Assembly: GCA_000434635.1 (NCBI GenBank)
Contig: HF988106.1
Location: 32,092-40,570, forward strand
Origin: Firmicutes bacterium CAG:110
GTDB taxonomy: Bacteria; Bacillota; Clostridia; Oscillospirales; Oscillospiraceae
DNA: 8,479 nt
Direction: 5' to 3'
The notes beneath the pieces were generated by a model. The model was not told the origin of the DNA, did not search any database, and worked only from the letters and a program-made list of their open reading frames with translations. Every line of letters starts with the position of its first letter. The stretch's first letter is position 1. Shown in pieces: positions 1 through 6,971 of this stretch. The translations under genes were made by a program, and so were the position numbers.

Positions 1-17
1 AGCGGAAAAGATCCGCT
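1..17 (-). terminator. Possible terminator hairpin at window edge, downstream of symporter gene
   Basis: A 6-bp perfect stem (AGCGGA/TCCGCT) with a 5-nt loop lies about 30 nt past the symporter stop codon on the minus strand. A U-tract, if any, would fall outside the window, so its function as a terminator cannot be confirmed. The stretch 18-48 between stop and hairpin holds no gene. Confidence 0.35.
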
Positions 18-48
18 CACAGCCGCAGACGATTGCGTCAGCGCCTTC

Positions 49-1578
49 TTAGACCTCGTCGGTCTGGGAAGCCGCTGCCTCGGCCTGAATGTCGGGGAAA
101 TGGGACAGTACCGGTTCCTCCGGAATGCCCTTGATCTTACGGTTTACATAATTCTTCGTGATCTTCATGACCATGGGGCACAGAACCACCACGCCGATCA
201 GGTTGGGCAGCATCATCAGGCCGTTGAAGGTGTCGGAGATGTCCCACGCCAGAGAGGACGTCATGACCGCGCCGGAAAGGATCATCACGACGAAGATCAC
301 CTTGTAGATTTTCGTGGCCTTTTCGCCGAACAGATATTCCACCGCCTTGGTGCCGTACTGCGACCAGCCGAGCACCGTGGTAAAGGCGAACAGCAGCATG
401 GCCAGAGCCACAAATTTTTCGCCAAGGGGGCCAAAAACATTGCCGAAGGCGCGGGCGACCAGGGTCGCGTCGTCCACACCCGCCACGGCAAGGCCGGTCT
501 CCAGATCGATATAGCCGGAAGACAGAACCACGATGGCGGTCATGGTGCAGACCACGAAGGTATCGAAGAACACCTCAAAGATGCCCCACATGCCCTGAGC
601 GACAGGCTCCTTGACATTGGAGGAAGAATGCACCATGACGGAGGAGCCGAGACCCGCCTCATTGGAAAACACACCCCGCTTGCAGCCCTGGGTAATGGCC
701 TGCTGGATGGCGATGCCCGCCGCGCCGCCCGCCACGGCCTTGCTTCCGAAGGCAAAGCGGAAGATCGCCGCGAACATGGCGCCGACGCTGCTGATATGGG
801 TAAAGAACACGATCAGCGAGCCGATGATGTACAGCACCGCCATGAACGGCACGACCCGCTCGGCGACAGTGGCAATGCGCTGCAGACCGCCGATGACGAT
901 CAGCGCCGCGAGGATCATCAGCACAATGCCGCAGGCCAGAGAAACCACGCTCATGCTGCCCACGGTAGCAGTCACGCCGCCGAAGAACGCGGATTTCATA
1001 TTCAGGACGATCTTATTGATCTGCCCCATATTGCCGATGCCGAAGGATGCCAGAATGGCAAAAATGGAGAACAGAACCGCAAGGACGCTGCCGATGGTCT
1101 TGCAGTGCTTCTTGCCGCCCAGACCGTCTTTCAGATAGTACATCGCACCTCCCGACCACTCGCCCTGACTGTTGCGGCGGCGGTAGTAGATGCCCAGCAC
1201 ATTTTCGGAGAAATTGGTCATCATCCCGAAAAAGGCCGCAACCCACATCCAGAACACCGCGCCGGGGCCGCCGATGACGATGGCTGCCGACACGCCGGCG
1301 ATATTGCCGGTGCCGATGGTGGCGGCGAGGGCCGTACACAGCGCCTGAAACTGGGAAATGGTCTTTTTGTCCGTTTTCGCGTGGACACCGCTGTCCCTGC
1401 GGAACATGCCGCCGATGGTCTGCTGCCACCAGTAGCCAATGTGGGAGATCTGGAACCACTTCGTGCAGCAGGTCATCAGAATACCCGTGCCGATCAGCAG
1501 GACCAAACCGATCTTCACCCAGATAAAGGCATTGATCTTGTCATTGATCTCGGCGAGTGTGGTCAGAAAATTCTCCAT
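49..1578 (-). CDS. Sodium:alanine/glycine symporter, AGCS family
   Basis: A 509-residue integral membrane protein of the alanine or glycine:cation symporter family (AGCS; Pfam Na_Ala_symp), which imports small neutral amino acids with sodium across the cytoplasmic membrane. Family hallmarks are visible: ATIGTGNIAGV at residues 86-96, GGPGAVFWMW at 103-112 and the SNEAGLGSS block at 305-313. There are many hydrophobic membrane segments, including ones near residues 20-36, 165-182, 212-231 and 244-260. The length is usual for the family. The ATG at 1576-1578 is chosen because an AGAGAGG Shine-Dalgarno lies 6 nt upstream; the frame stays open further 5', but that extension only translates the terminator region of the leader. 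The gene is monocistronic here, with its own promoter and a tandem glycine riboswitch. This points to glycine, possibly with alanine, as the physiological substrate. That substrate is inferred from the riboswitch and family, not shown directly. Confidence 0.93.
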   Translation of the reverse strand: MENFLTTLAEINDKINAFIWVKIGLVLLIGTGILMTCCTKWFQISHIGYWWQQTIGGMFRRDSGVHAKTDKKTISQFQALCTALAATIGTGNIAGVSAAIVIGGPGAVFWMWVAAFFGMMTNFSENVLGIYYRRRNSQGEWSGGAMYYLKDGLGGKKHCKTIGSVLAVLFSIFAILASFGIGNMGQINKIVLNMKSAFFGGVTATVGSMSVVSLACGIVLMILAALIVIGGLQRIATVAERVVPFMAVLYIIGSLIVFFTHISSVGAMFAAIFRFAFGSKAVAGGAAGIAIQQAITQGCKRGVFSNEAGLGSSVMVHSSSNVKEPVAQGMWGIFEVFFDTFVVCTMTAIVVLSSGYIDLETGLAVAGVDDATLVARAFGNVFGPLGEKFVALAMLLFAFTTVLGWSQYGTKAVEYLFGEKATKIYKVIFVVMILSGAVMTSSLAWDISDTFNGLMMLPNLIGVVVLCPMVMKITKNYVNRKIKGIPEEPVLSHFPDIQAEAAASQTDEV

Positions 1579-1621
1579 ACGTATCCTCTCTTTCCGGCTT
1601 CGCGTTCTTTGCAAAGCCAAC

Positions 1622-1660
1622 AAAAAATAAAGACAGACTGCGCAAAACGCGCAATCTGTC
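1622..1660 (-). terminator. Intrinsic terminator of the glycine riboswitch expression platform
   Basis: On the minus strand a 12-bp stem (GACAGATTGCGC against GCGCAGTCTGTC, one U-G wobble) with a GTTTT loop is followed at once by TTTATTTTTT. It sits 44 nt before the symporter start codon and downstream of the aptamers, the position expected for a riboswitch-controlled terminator. Its loop and arms share sequence or complementarity with aptamer 2, as described in the findings. Confidence 0.88.
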
Positions 1661-1661
1661 C

Positions 1662-1699
1662 AAAAAAACAAACATTTCCCCTACGGACGGTATGGAAAT
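1662..1699 (-). terminator. Second, weaker terminator-like hairpin right after aptamer 2
   Basis: ATTTCC (1694-1699) can pair with GGAAAT (1674-1679), with a possible inner TAC/GTA stem. The minus-strand sequence then continues with GTTTGTTTTTTT. It begins one nucleotide after the P1 helix of aptamer 2, so it could act as a first terminator, a pause hairpin or part of the switching structure. The stem is short and AT-rich, so termination efficiency is uncertain. Confidence 0.45.
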
Positions 1700-1700
1700 C

Positions 1701-1873
1701 ACTTTGTCCTTTTGCCTGAGAGATTGACGCGCAATGCGTTTTGCCCCTTCGGCACTCAATTCAATGAGCTTCTCCAAAGTTCTATCAGCTTACAGTCCTC
1801 ATCCATGCTGGACACCTGAGAGTGTTACTCCTTCGGTTGCGGCAAGCCGCATTTCCTGCAAGCGTCATATAGA
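1701..1873 (-). ncRNA. Tandem glycine riboswitch with P0/kink-turn
   Basis: A two-aptamer glycine riboswitch (gcvT-type motif) in the leader of the symporter gene. Aptamer 1 spans 1788-1863: P1 is GCTTGCAG/CTGTAAGC, with conserved cores ACCGAAGGAGTAA, CTCTCAGGT and a terminal AGGAC. Aptamer 2 spans 1701-1780: P1 is ACTTTG/CAAAGT, with cores GCCGAAGGGGCAA, TCTCTCAGGCAAAAGGAC and a GGAGA at its 5' side. The 7-nt linker (1781-1787) can pair with the 5' leader: ATAGA (1781-1785) with TCTAT (1869-1873). UGA on both strands is poised to form the tandem sheared G-A pairs of a kink-turn, as known for full-length glycine riboswitches. It probably controls transcription termination of the symporter in response to glycine. 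An OFF response would fit uptake-transporter control, but the direction is inferred. Confidence 0.95.
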
Positions 1874-1881
1874 TGTTAATA

Positions 1882-1909
1882 ATTATACTAAGCTCTCCCC
1901 AAAATGCAA
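1882..1909 (-). promoter_or_regulatory. Sigma-A-type promoter for the riboswitch-symporter transcript
   Basis: On the minus strand TTGCAT (1904-1909) is followed after 16 bp by a perfect TATAAT (1882-1887). The predicted start near 1874-1877 falls exactly at the 5' end of the riboswitch P0 helix, which supports the assignment. The -35 box lies only 28 bp past the stop codon of the upstream helicase gene. Confidence 0.85.
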
Positions 1910-1916
1910 GTGCAAA

Positions 1917-1950
1917 TTGGGAAAAATGCATTTTTTGTCACTTCTCCCAA
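1917..1950 (-). repeat. Weak inverted repeat at the end of the helicase gene
   Basis: TTGGGA (1917-1922) and TCCCAA (1945-1950) form a 6-bp inverted repeat that straddles the helicase stop codon and encloses an AAAAATGCATTTTT palindrome. No U-run follows directly, and the loop is long, so it is at best a poor terminator for the sng operon. It is the only candidate before the next promoter. Confidence 0.3.
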
Positions 1951-4166
1951 CTCAGAACCTTTTCCCGCAGGCCGTCCACGTCCAGAACGCCCAAAGCAAA
2001 GCCCTTTTTCACCAGCTCCTCCGGCAAATATTCGTCGTACTTGTCAAAAAGAGGCAGCTCCTTGGGATACACCAGCTCCATGGGGCCAATGGGTTTGCGT
2101 ATCTCTTCGGCCAGCACCCGGAAAAAAGCGGATTCGTCGGCCTTCATGGTGAACTGAATAAAAAACGGGCGGGCGGAATCCAGATTTCGCAGGCCGAGGC
2201 GGTCGGCGCACTTGATTTTCAGGAAGCGCTCCATGGTCAGGAAGGTGTACGTCCCTACCCATGGAAGCAGGCACCACATGTTGCCGCCCAGATTGATGAG
2301 CGGCTTTTCCGCCGCGCCGGAGTGAGCGGCGGTGAAGCGGGCCTGCTCCAGCCGCGCCACCGCGTTTTTCATCAGATAGGGGTACTGCCTGTCCTCCTGA
2401 AGCACCCGGCGCATTCTTGTGAGAATTTTGGTGTGCAGGTCGCCGGGACACTGGCCGAAATAGGCGGGGACGCTGCCCTTCACCTGTTGACAGTAGATCA
2501 GGCGGCGCTTGTGGTCCACGTCCAGCACCTGCCAGACATGTCCCGCAATGGCCAGCTTCTCCCCCACGGGAGGCGGCGAAACCACCGTCCCCAGCTCCTG
2601 AGACTCGCTGCGGACGGTGTATTCCTCACTTTCCTGAAACACGCCGTAGAACTTGAAGGAGTTGATGACCCGCTCCCCCGCCAGTCCCACGATCAGACCA
2701 CCCTGCTCCGTCTGCTGAATGTGGTCTGTGGCGATGAGATGCCGGAGCAGCACCCGGTAGTCCTCCTGGGTGATCCTGTGGAAGTAATGCAGCCGCAGCA
2801 CCCGGTCAGCCAGCGCCCGTGGGGACAGCTCGCCGCAGGAAGCCAGTGTGGACATTGTTTGGTGGTACAGGAGACTGAATGGCAGTCTGTCCAGCCGGGG
2901 CGGCTCCACCCAGCGTTCTTCCAGATACAGCTGCACCAGCGCAATGCCCTGCAATAGCTTCCATGGAATGGTGGTGGGCAGCATGGCCCGCACCTCCGGC
3001 TCGTCCTCCCGGATGACGAACCACATTTCCGGCGGAAGCTCCCGCCGGCCGGTGCGTCCCATGCGCTGCAAGAACGAAGATACCGTCCATGGCGCGTCGA
3101 TCTGAAACGCCCGCTCCAACCGGCCGATGTCAATGCCCAGCTCCAGCGTTGCGGTGGTCACCGTGGTCATGTACTGGGAATCGTCCTTCATGATCCCCTC
3201 CGCCGTCTCCCGGTAGGAGGCGGAAAGGTTACCGTGGTGGACGAGAAAGCGGTCGGGTTCGTGGTTCAGCTCGCAGTAATGGCGCAATGTGGTCGTCACC
3301 ATTTCGCATTCTTCCCGGGAATTGACGAAAACCAGACACTTTTTGCCCCGGGTATGCTCGAAGATATACCCAATGCCGGGGTCTGCGTTGGCGGGGGCGT
3401 CGTCGGTTTTTTCTTCCAGCACGGGCAGTGCGCCGGGAATCTGCTTATCCTCCGCGGCCTGAGCGTCCTTGACGTAGAAATGCTCCATGCTCAGCCGCCA
3501 TTTGCTGCCCTTGGCGTCGATTTTCGGGATGATGGTCTTCCGCCCCGTGCCCAGGGACAGAAATTCGCCGGTTCCCTCCGGGTCGCCGATGGTTGCGGAC
3601 AATCCGATACGCCGGGGATTGACTCCCGCAATTCGGGACAGCCGCTCAATGAGGCACAGCGTCTGCCCGCCCCGGTCGCCCCGCAGGAGGGAATGCACCT
3701 CGTCGATGACCACAAAGCGCAGATCGCCGAACAGCTTTGTAATGGCCGCGTGCTTGTGCAGAAGCAGCGCTTCCAGCGATTCCGGCGTGATCTGGAGAAT
3801 GCCGGAGGGGTGACGCATGAGCTTTGCCTTATGGCTCTGGGCAACGTCCCCGTGCCAGTGCCACACCGGGATATCCGCTTCGGCGCATAGGTCGTTCAGC
3901 CGGGAAAACTGGTCGTTGATCAGCGCCTTCAGTGGGCCAATATAGATGCAGCCCACGCTGGAGGGCATATCCTCGGAAAACAGGGTGATGATGGGGAAGA
4001 ACGCCGCTTCCGTCTTGCCGGAGGCGGTGGAAGCGGTGAGCAGCACGTTTTCATCCGTGTTGAAAATGGCGTCCGCCGCCGCGACCTGAATAGAGCGCAG
4101 GTTTTCCCAGTGGTTTTGATAGATATATTCCTGCACGAAGGGCGCGTATCGGTCAAATGCACGCAT
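1938..4166 (-). CDS. sngC: SngC: Lhr-like superfamily 2 DEAD/DEAH-box DNA helicase of a Shango-type system
   Basis: A 742-residue ATP-dependent helicase. The core motifs appear in order: TASTASGKT (Walker A, 44-52), GPLKALIND (77-85), TPES (127-130), DEVH (Walker B, 155-158), SAT (190-192), then in the second RecA-like domain CLVFVNSREE (277-286), TATLELGIDIG (338-348) and QRMGRTGRR (367-375). About 365 further residues follow, as in Lhr/BrxHI-like helicases that bear extra C-terminal domains. It acts in the cytoplasm, presumably on DNA. The ATG at 4164-4166 has an AAGGTGG ribosome site 7 nt away, and the gap to the upstream ATPase stop is only 11 bp, so the two are co-transcribed. BREX type 2 carries a related helicase (BrxHI), but no other BREX core gene is present. 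The TerB-domain partner two genes upstream points to Shango, where this component is SngC. All catalytic motifs look intact. The role in defence is inferred from family and context. Confidence 0.87.
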   Translation of the reverse strand: MRAFDRYAPFVQEYIYQNHWENLRSIQVAAADAIFNTDENVLLTASTASGKTEAAFFPIITLFSEDMPSSVGCIYIGPLKALINDQFSRLNDLCAEADIPVWHWHGDVAQSHKAKLMRHPSGILQITPESLEALLLHKHAAITKLFGDLRFVVIDEVHSLLRGDRGGQTLCLIERLSRIAGVNPRRIGLSATIGDPEGTGEFLSLGTGRKTIIPKIDAKGSKWRLSMEHFYVKDAQAAEDKQIPGALPVLEEKTDDAPANADPGIGYIFEHTRGKKCLVFVNSREECEMVTTTLRHYCELNHEPDRFLVHHGNLSASYRETAEGIMKDDSQYMTTVTTATLELGIDIGRLERAFQIDAPWTVSSFLQRMGRTGRRELPPEMWFVIREDEPEVRAMLPTTIPWKLLQGIALVQLYLEERWVEPPRLDRLPFSLLYHQTMSTLASCGELSPRALADRVLRLHYFHRITQEDYRVLLRHLIATDHIQQTEQGGLIVGLAGERVINSFKFYGVFQESEEYTVRSESQELGTVVSPPPVGEKLAIAGHVWQVLDVDHKRRLIYCQQVKGSVPAYFGQCPGDLHTKILTRMRRVLQEDRQYPYLMKNAVARLEQARFTAAHSGAAEKPLINLGGNMWCLLPWVGTYTFLTMERFLKIKCADRLGLRNLDSARPFFIQFTMKADESAFFRVLAEEIRKPIGPMELVYPKELPLFDKYDEYLPEELVKKGFALGVLDVDGLREKVLSWEK

Positions 4167-4177
4167 ATTCAGCCACC

Positions 4178-5491
4178 TTACAGCTCAAATTCCGCAAGGG
4201 AATCGTCGGTCTGTTCCTCTTTTACCGCGTTCTGGGCATAGCGGAACTGATTGGAACCCAGAAGCCCCCGCACGCTGATACCGGGATTCTGGTAGACGAT
4301 GTCCAGCACCTCGATAAAATCCCGGATGACCTCACGGGGGGTGATATGGGTGTCCGCCCCGATGCGGCCGAATTCGATCTCAATGAAATCCACCATATCC
4401 TGCTGTGTCACGATCTGGGGATAGTCGTACAGCCCCGCGTGAATATCCGCCAGCTTCTCCGTCAGGATCAGCATTTCCTCGTAGGTCAGGGGCTGCAAGC
4501 GAATGACGGGGGAAAGCAAGTCCTTATGCTCCCCGGAGAAGTGACCTTCGGCCAGGCGGGAACGGAGGGCTTCGTAGCTGTAAACGCCCCGGCGGGGATC
4601 CTCCATGCACTGGGGCGTACCGCAGAGGATGAAGCCCAGATACCGCGCCTTGCCCTGCATGGCGTCGTTGTACATGGTCAGAATTTTCTCGTAATTATAC
4701 TGCCGGGTGATGGCGTTGGGAATTTTGTAGATGTTCACCAGCTCGTCAATGAGGATGAGCATACCGGCGTAGCCCGCCTGCTTGAGAAAACAGGCGAACA
4801 GTTTGAGGTATTCGTACCAGTCGTCGTCCGTGATGACAATATTCACCCCCAGCTCCTGCCGGGCTTCGGTCTTCGTGGCGTACTCGCCCCGGAACCATTT
4901 GAGCACCTTGGCCTTCGTCTCGTCGTCACCGGCGCAGTGGGCTTTGTAGTACAGCGTCAGCAGCCTCGCAAAATCGAAGCCGTGAACCATTTCGTTCAAT
5001 GCGCCGATCACCGCGGAGATCCGCTTTTCCACCAGCGGCGCAAGGCCGGGGTCGGTCACCCCAAGGCCGGAGGATGCCATGACCTCCTGCTGCACGCTGC
5101 TGATCCACCGATCCAGAATCAGGGGCAGCGCGCCGCCCTCCGGTTTGGTCTTGGTGGACATATTGCGGATCAGCTCCTTGTAGGTCGCCAGTCCCTGCCC
5201 ACGGGTGCCCTGCAAGCGGCGCTCCGGAGAGAGGTCGGCGTCCACCACCACGAAATTCTTCGCCATCACGTAATTCCGGATGGTCTGGAGCAGAAAGCTC
5301 TTGCCGCTGCCGTATTTTCCCACGATGAAGCGGAAGGACGCACCTCCGTCGGCAATGATGTCCACGTCCCGCAGCAGGGCGTCAATTTCGTCCTTCCGCC
5401 CCACGGTGACGTAGGGCAGGCCAACGCGGGGAACGACGCCGCCTTTCAGGGAGTTTATCAGCGTCTGAGCAATTCTTTTTGGTATTTTCAT
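4178..5491 (-). CDS. sngB: SngB: P-loop ATPase, BrxD/DUF2791-like, of a Shango-type system
   Basis: A 437-residue cytoplasmic ATPase. Walker A is GKYGSGKS (58-65) in a region that opens with a VGRKDEID box (30-37), as in AAA+/STAND-like ATPases. Walker B is LILIDE (245-250), and a sensor-like FILCGTP (287-293) follows. The ORC/BrxD-like layout, length and end match the family annotated as BREX system ATP-binding protein (DUF2791). The family is shared between BREX and TerB-linked DNA-processing or defence operons. Here it lies between a TerB-N/TerB-C protein and an SF2 helicase, the arrangement of Shango SngA-SngB-SngC. The ATG at 5489-5491 overlaps the sngA stop by 4 bp (ATGA), which suggests translational coupling; the ribosome site is modest (AAAGAGA). 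It probably supplies ATP-driven switching or loading for the SngC helicase. No motif is missing. The exact biochemical role is not established from sequence. Confidence 0.87.
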   Translation of the reverse strand: MKIPKRIAQTLINSLKGGVVPRVGLPYVTVGRKDEIDALLRDVDIIADGGASFRFIVGKYGSGKSFLLQTIRNYVMAKNFVVVDADLSPERRLQGTRGQGLATYKELIRNMSTKTKPEGGALPLILDRWISSVQQEVMASSGLGVTDPGLAPLVEKRISAVIGALNEMVHGFDFARLLTLYYKAHCAGDDETKAKVLKWFRGEYATKTEARQELGVNIVITDDDWYEYLKLFACFLKQAGYAGMLILIDELVNIYKIPNAITRQYNYEKILTMYNDAMQGKARYLGFILCGTPQCMEDPRRGVYSYEALRSRLAEGHFSGEHKDLLSPVIRLQPLTYEEMLILTEKLADIHAGLYDYPQIVTQQDMVDFIEIEFGRIGADTHITPREVIRDFIEVLDIVYQNPGISVRGLLGSNQFRYAQNAVKEEQTDDSLAEFEL

Positions 5492-6936
5492 GGATGAATC
5501 ATCTCTTTCAAATCCGCAATATAGTCTTCGATCAGTTCCGGCGGGTCGTCGCCCAGCAGAACGGAATCGGAAAAGGTGTCGTACAGTTTGTCGTTGATGC
5601 CGTCTACGAGAACGGACAGCATCAGCCCGGAAGACCGTACCCAGCCATAATCCCGGCCATACAGCAGGCTTTGGAGCAGCCGGTACTCGTCCGGGGTCAG
5701 GGGAGTGTCCTCCGGTTCCGCGGCAGGTTCCGGGGGCTGCACCGGGGGCGCTTCTTCCTCCGCTTCCTCGTCCACCATCAGCCTGTCCCGGGTGACGGCG
5801 GCGTCATCCCGGATTCTGGCAAGCCGGGAATAGTCGATGGTGATCTTCTTTTCCTCCGCCGCCTTCTTTTCGGCGAGAAGGTTCTGGGCTTCCTCCTGAA
5901 TGATCTTTATGATCCACTTGGTTTCCAGCTTGTACTGAATGGGGCGGCCGTAGCCATAGCATTCCCGCATTACGGCGTCGATGGCTTTCAGAACATCCCC
6001 CAGCTTCCCGTTGGAATGGGGAATGCAGCTGTACTTCTGTACGCTCCACAGGCCGTTATGACAGCGGTAGATATATTTTTCGTCCACCGTGTACTGGCGG
6101 CTGCCCTGCTCCTGACGCCTGTGAAAAACCGCCGAGTCGAACAGAATCACCTGAGACTGGGTAAAGCTTCCAAAATACTGCTCGACCATGGTCTTTTTGC
6201 ATCGGGTATCGTAATGCTCCGCCATCCGCCGCAGCACCCGGACGATCACGGTGTCGCAGTCCTCCCGGTATTCCCTGTAGAATTTGGAGCGCTCCAGCCA
6301 TTTCGGCGACAGTTGCTTCACCGCGCGGATGACTTCTTCGCCGCCACGGCTCCGGATGCTGTCCAGTACGGCAATGCTCCTGTTGAACCGCACCCGGGGG
6401 TTATCCGCCAGAAGCCCGGCGTCCAGATTATAATAGACCACGTAGTCCATCAGCCACTGGTTCAGATATGGCAGAATACCGTCGTTCAGCGCGCCGTATG
6501 CGTCCCGGAACTCCGTCAGCTTCCGGTAGCCGTCCATGGGGTCGGCGACGCCGATCTGATTGAGCAGCTCGTAGATATACAAAAACGCATAGCTCAGGGA
6601 CGTTTCCTGCAAATTCCCCCGGCGCAGCTTCGTCCGCCATGAGAAATATCCCCGCAGCTCCGGGTCGGTCAGGGACTGGTAGGTGGGGAAATAGCGGAGC
6701 ACCGGCCGGTCGTAAACATAGTCGTCCTCGTAACCTGCCAGCAGCTTTCCCTGTTTGACAAAAATGGACTCCCGGGACTGCCGGTAGGCGGGCATACCGT
6801 TTTCCAGCGAGCGGGCAGCCAGAAGGGGCGAAGGCAGCGGCTCACGGGGCATCTGGGGTCTCGGCTGAATGGCTTCGTCCCGGAAAACGTTGATGTAGAA
6901 CCATTCCGCGGCCTTCTTTACACGATTCGTGTCCGT
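5488..6936 (-). CDS. sngA: SngA: TerB-N/TerB-C domain protein of a Shango-type system, with an apparent ACG start
   Basis: A protein of 482 residues if read from ACG at 6934-6936, or 454 from the first in-frame ATG at 6850-6852. Numbering below is from that ATG. A TerB-N domain covers roughly 48-260, with the signature YFPTYQSL (54-61), YFSWRTKLRRG (69-79) and SYAFLYIYELLNQIG (87-101). A charged helix (318-336) leads into a TerB-C domain: DYSRLARIRDDAAVTRDRL (340-358), then an acidic/proline linker (361-388), then VDGINDKLYD (416-425). No separate central TerB helical domain is obvious. TerB-domain proteins take part in stress-linked DNA processing, and in Shango SngA is the TerB component. 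The upstream 28 codons read as good protein (DTNRVKKAAEWF at its start) but hold no ATG, GTG or TTG before an in-frame stop at 6970-6972. The ATG at 6852 has no ribosome site, whereas ACG sits 7 nt from AAAGGGGAG. First gene of the operon. Confidence 0.85.
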   Translation of the reverse strand, partial: TDTNRVKKAAEWFYINVFRDEAIQPRPQMPREPLPSPLLAARSLENGMPAYRQSRESIFVKQGKLLAGYEDDYVYDRPVLRYFPTYQSLTDPELRGYFSWRTKLRRGNLQETSLSYAFLYIYELLNQIGVADPMDGYRKLTEFRDAYGALNDGILPYLNQWLMDYVVYYNLDAGLLADNPRVRFNRSIAVLDSIRSRGGEEVIRAVKQLSPKWLERSKFYREYREDCDTVIVRVLRRMAEHYDTRCKKTMVEQYFGSFTQSQVILFDSAVFHRRQEQGSRQYTVDEKYIYRCHNGLWSVQKYSCIPHSNGKLGDVLKAIDAVMRECYGYGRPIQYKLETKWIIKIIQEEAQNLLAEKKAAEEKKITIDYSRLARIRDDAAVTRDRLMVDEEAEEEAPPVQPPEPAAEPEDTPLTPDEYRLLQSLLYGRDYGWVRSSGLMLSVLVDGINDKLYDTFSDSVLLGDDPPELIEDYIADLKEMIHP

Positions 6937-6943
6937 AGCGTCT

Positions 6944-6952
6944 CTCCCCTTT
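6944..6952 (-). promoter_or_regulatory. Ribosome binding site that decides the sngA start
   Basis: AAAGGGGAG on the minus strand is the only good Shine-Dalgarno match between the sng promoter and the sngA reading frame. It ends 7 nt before an ACG codon (6934-6936) that opens the protein-like N-terminus. It is over 90 nt from the first ATG, so it cannot serve that codon. Confidence 0.65.
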
Positions 6953-6971
6953 CGTCCATATGTTTGATATT

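Noticed and set aside
100..1719. Very long + strand open frame opposite the symporter, with similar long + frames at 1734-2957, 4157-5497, 5479-6642 and 7232-8167
   Set aside because: These are antisense shadows of GC-rich minus-strand genes: their translations are rich in His, Arg, Gln and Gly, show no domain, and lack ribosome sites, while the opposite strand carries full family motifs.
1541..1777. 78-codon minus-strand frame with ATG inside the glycine riboswitch
   Set aside because: It simply translates aptamer 2, the expression platform and the symporter start in another frame; the RNA structure explains this sequence.
1938..5491. BREX system (BrxD-BrxHI) identification for the ATPase and helicase
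   Set aside because: The families are shared with BREX, but no pglZ, brxC/pglY, methyltransferase or brxA/B gene is present, and the partner is a TerB-N/TerB-C protein, which fits Shango. A BREX locus farther outside the window cannot be excluded.
5488..6936. Tellurite resistance operon, because of the TerB-related domains
   Set aside because: No TerC, TerD/E-type or other ter genes are present; TerB-N/TerB-C with an ATPase and helicase belongs to a DNA-processing/defence context.
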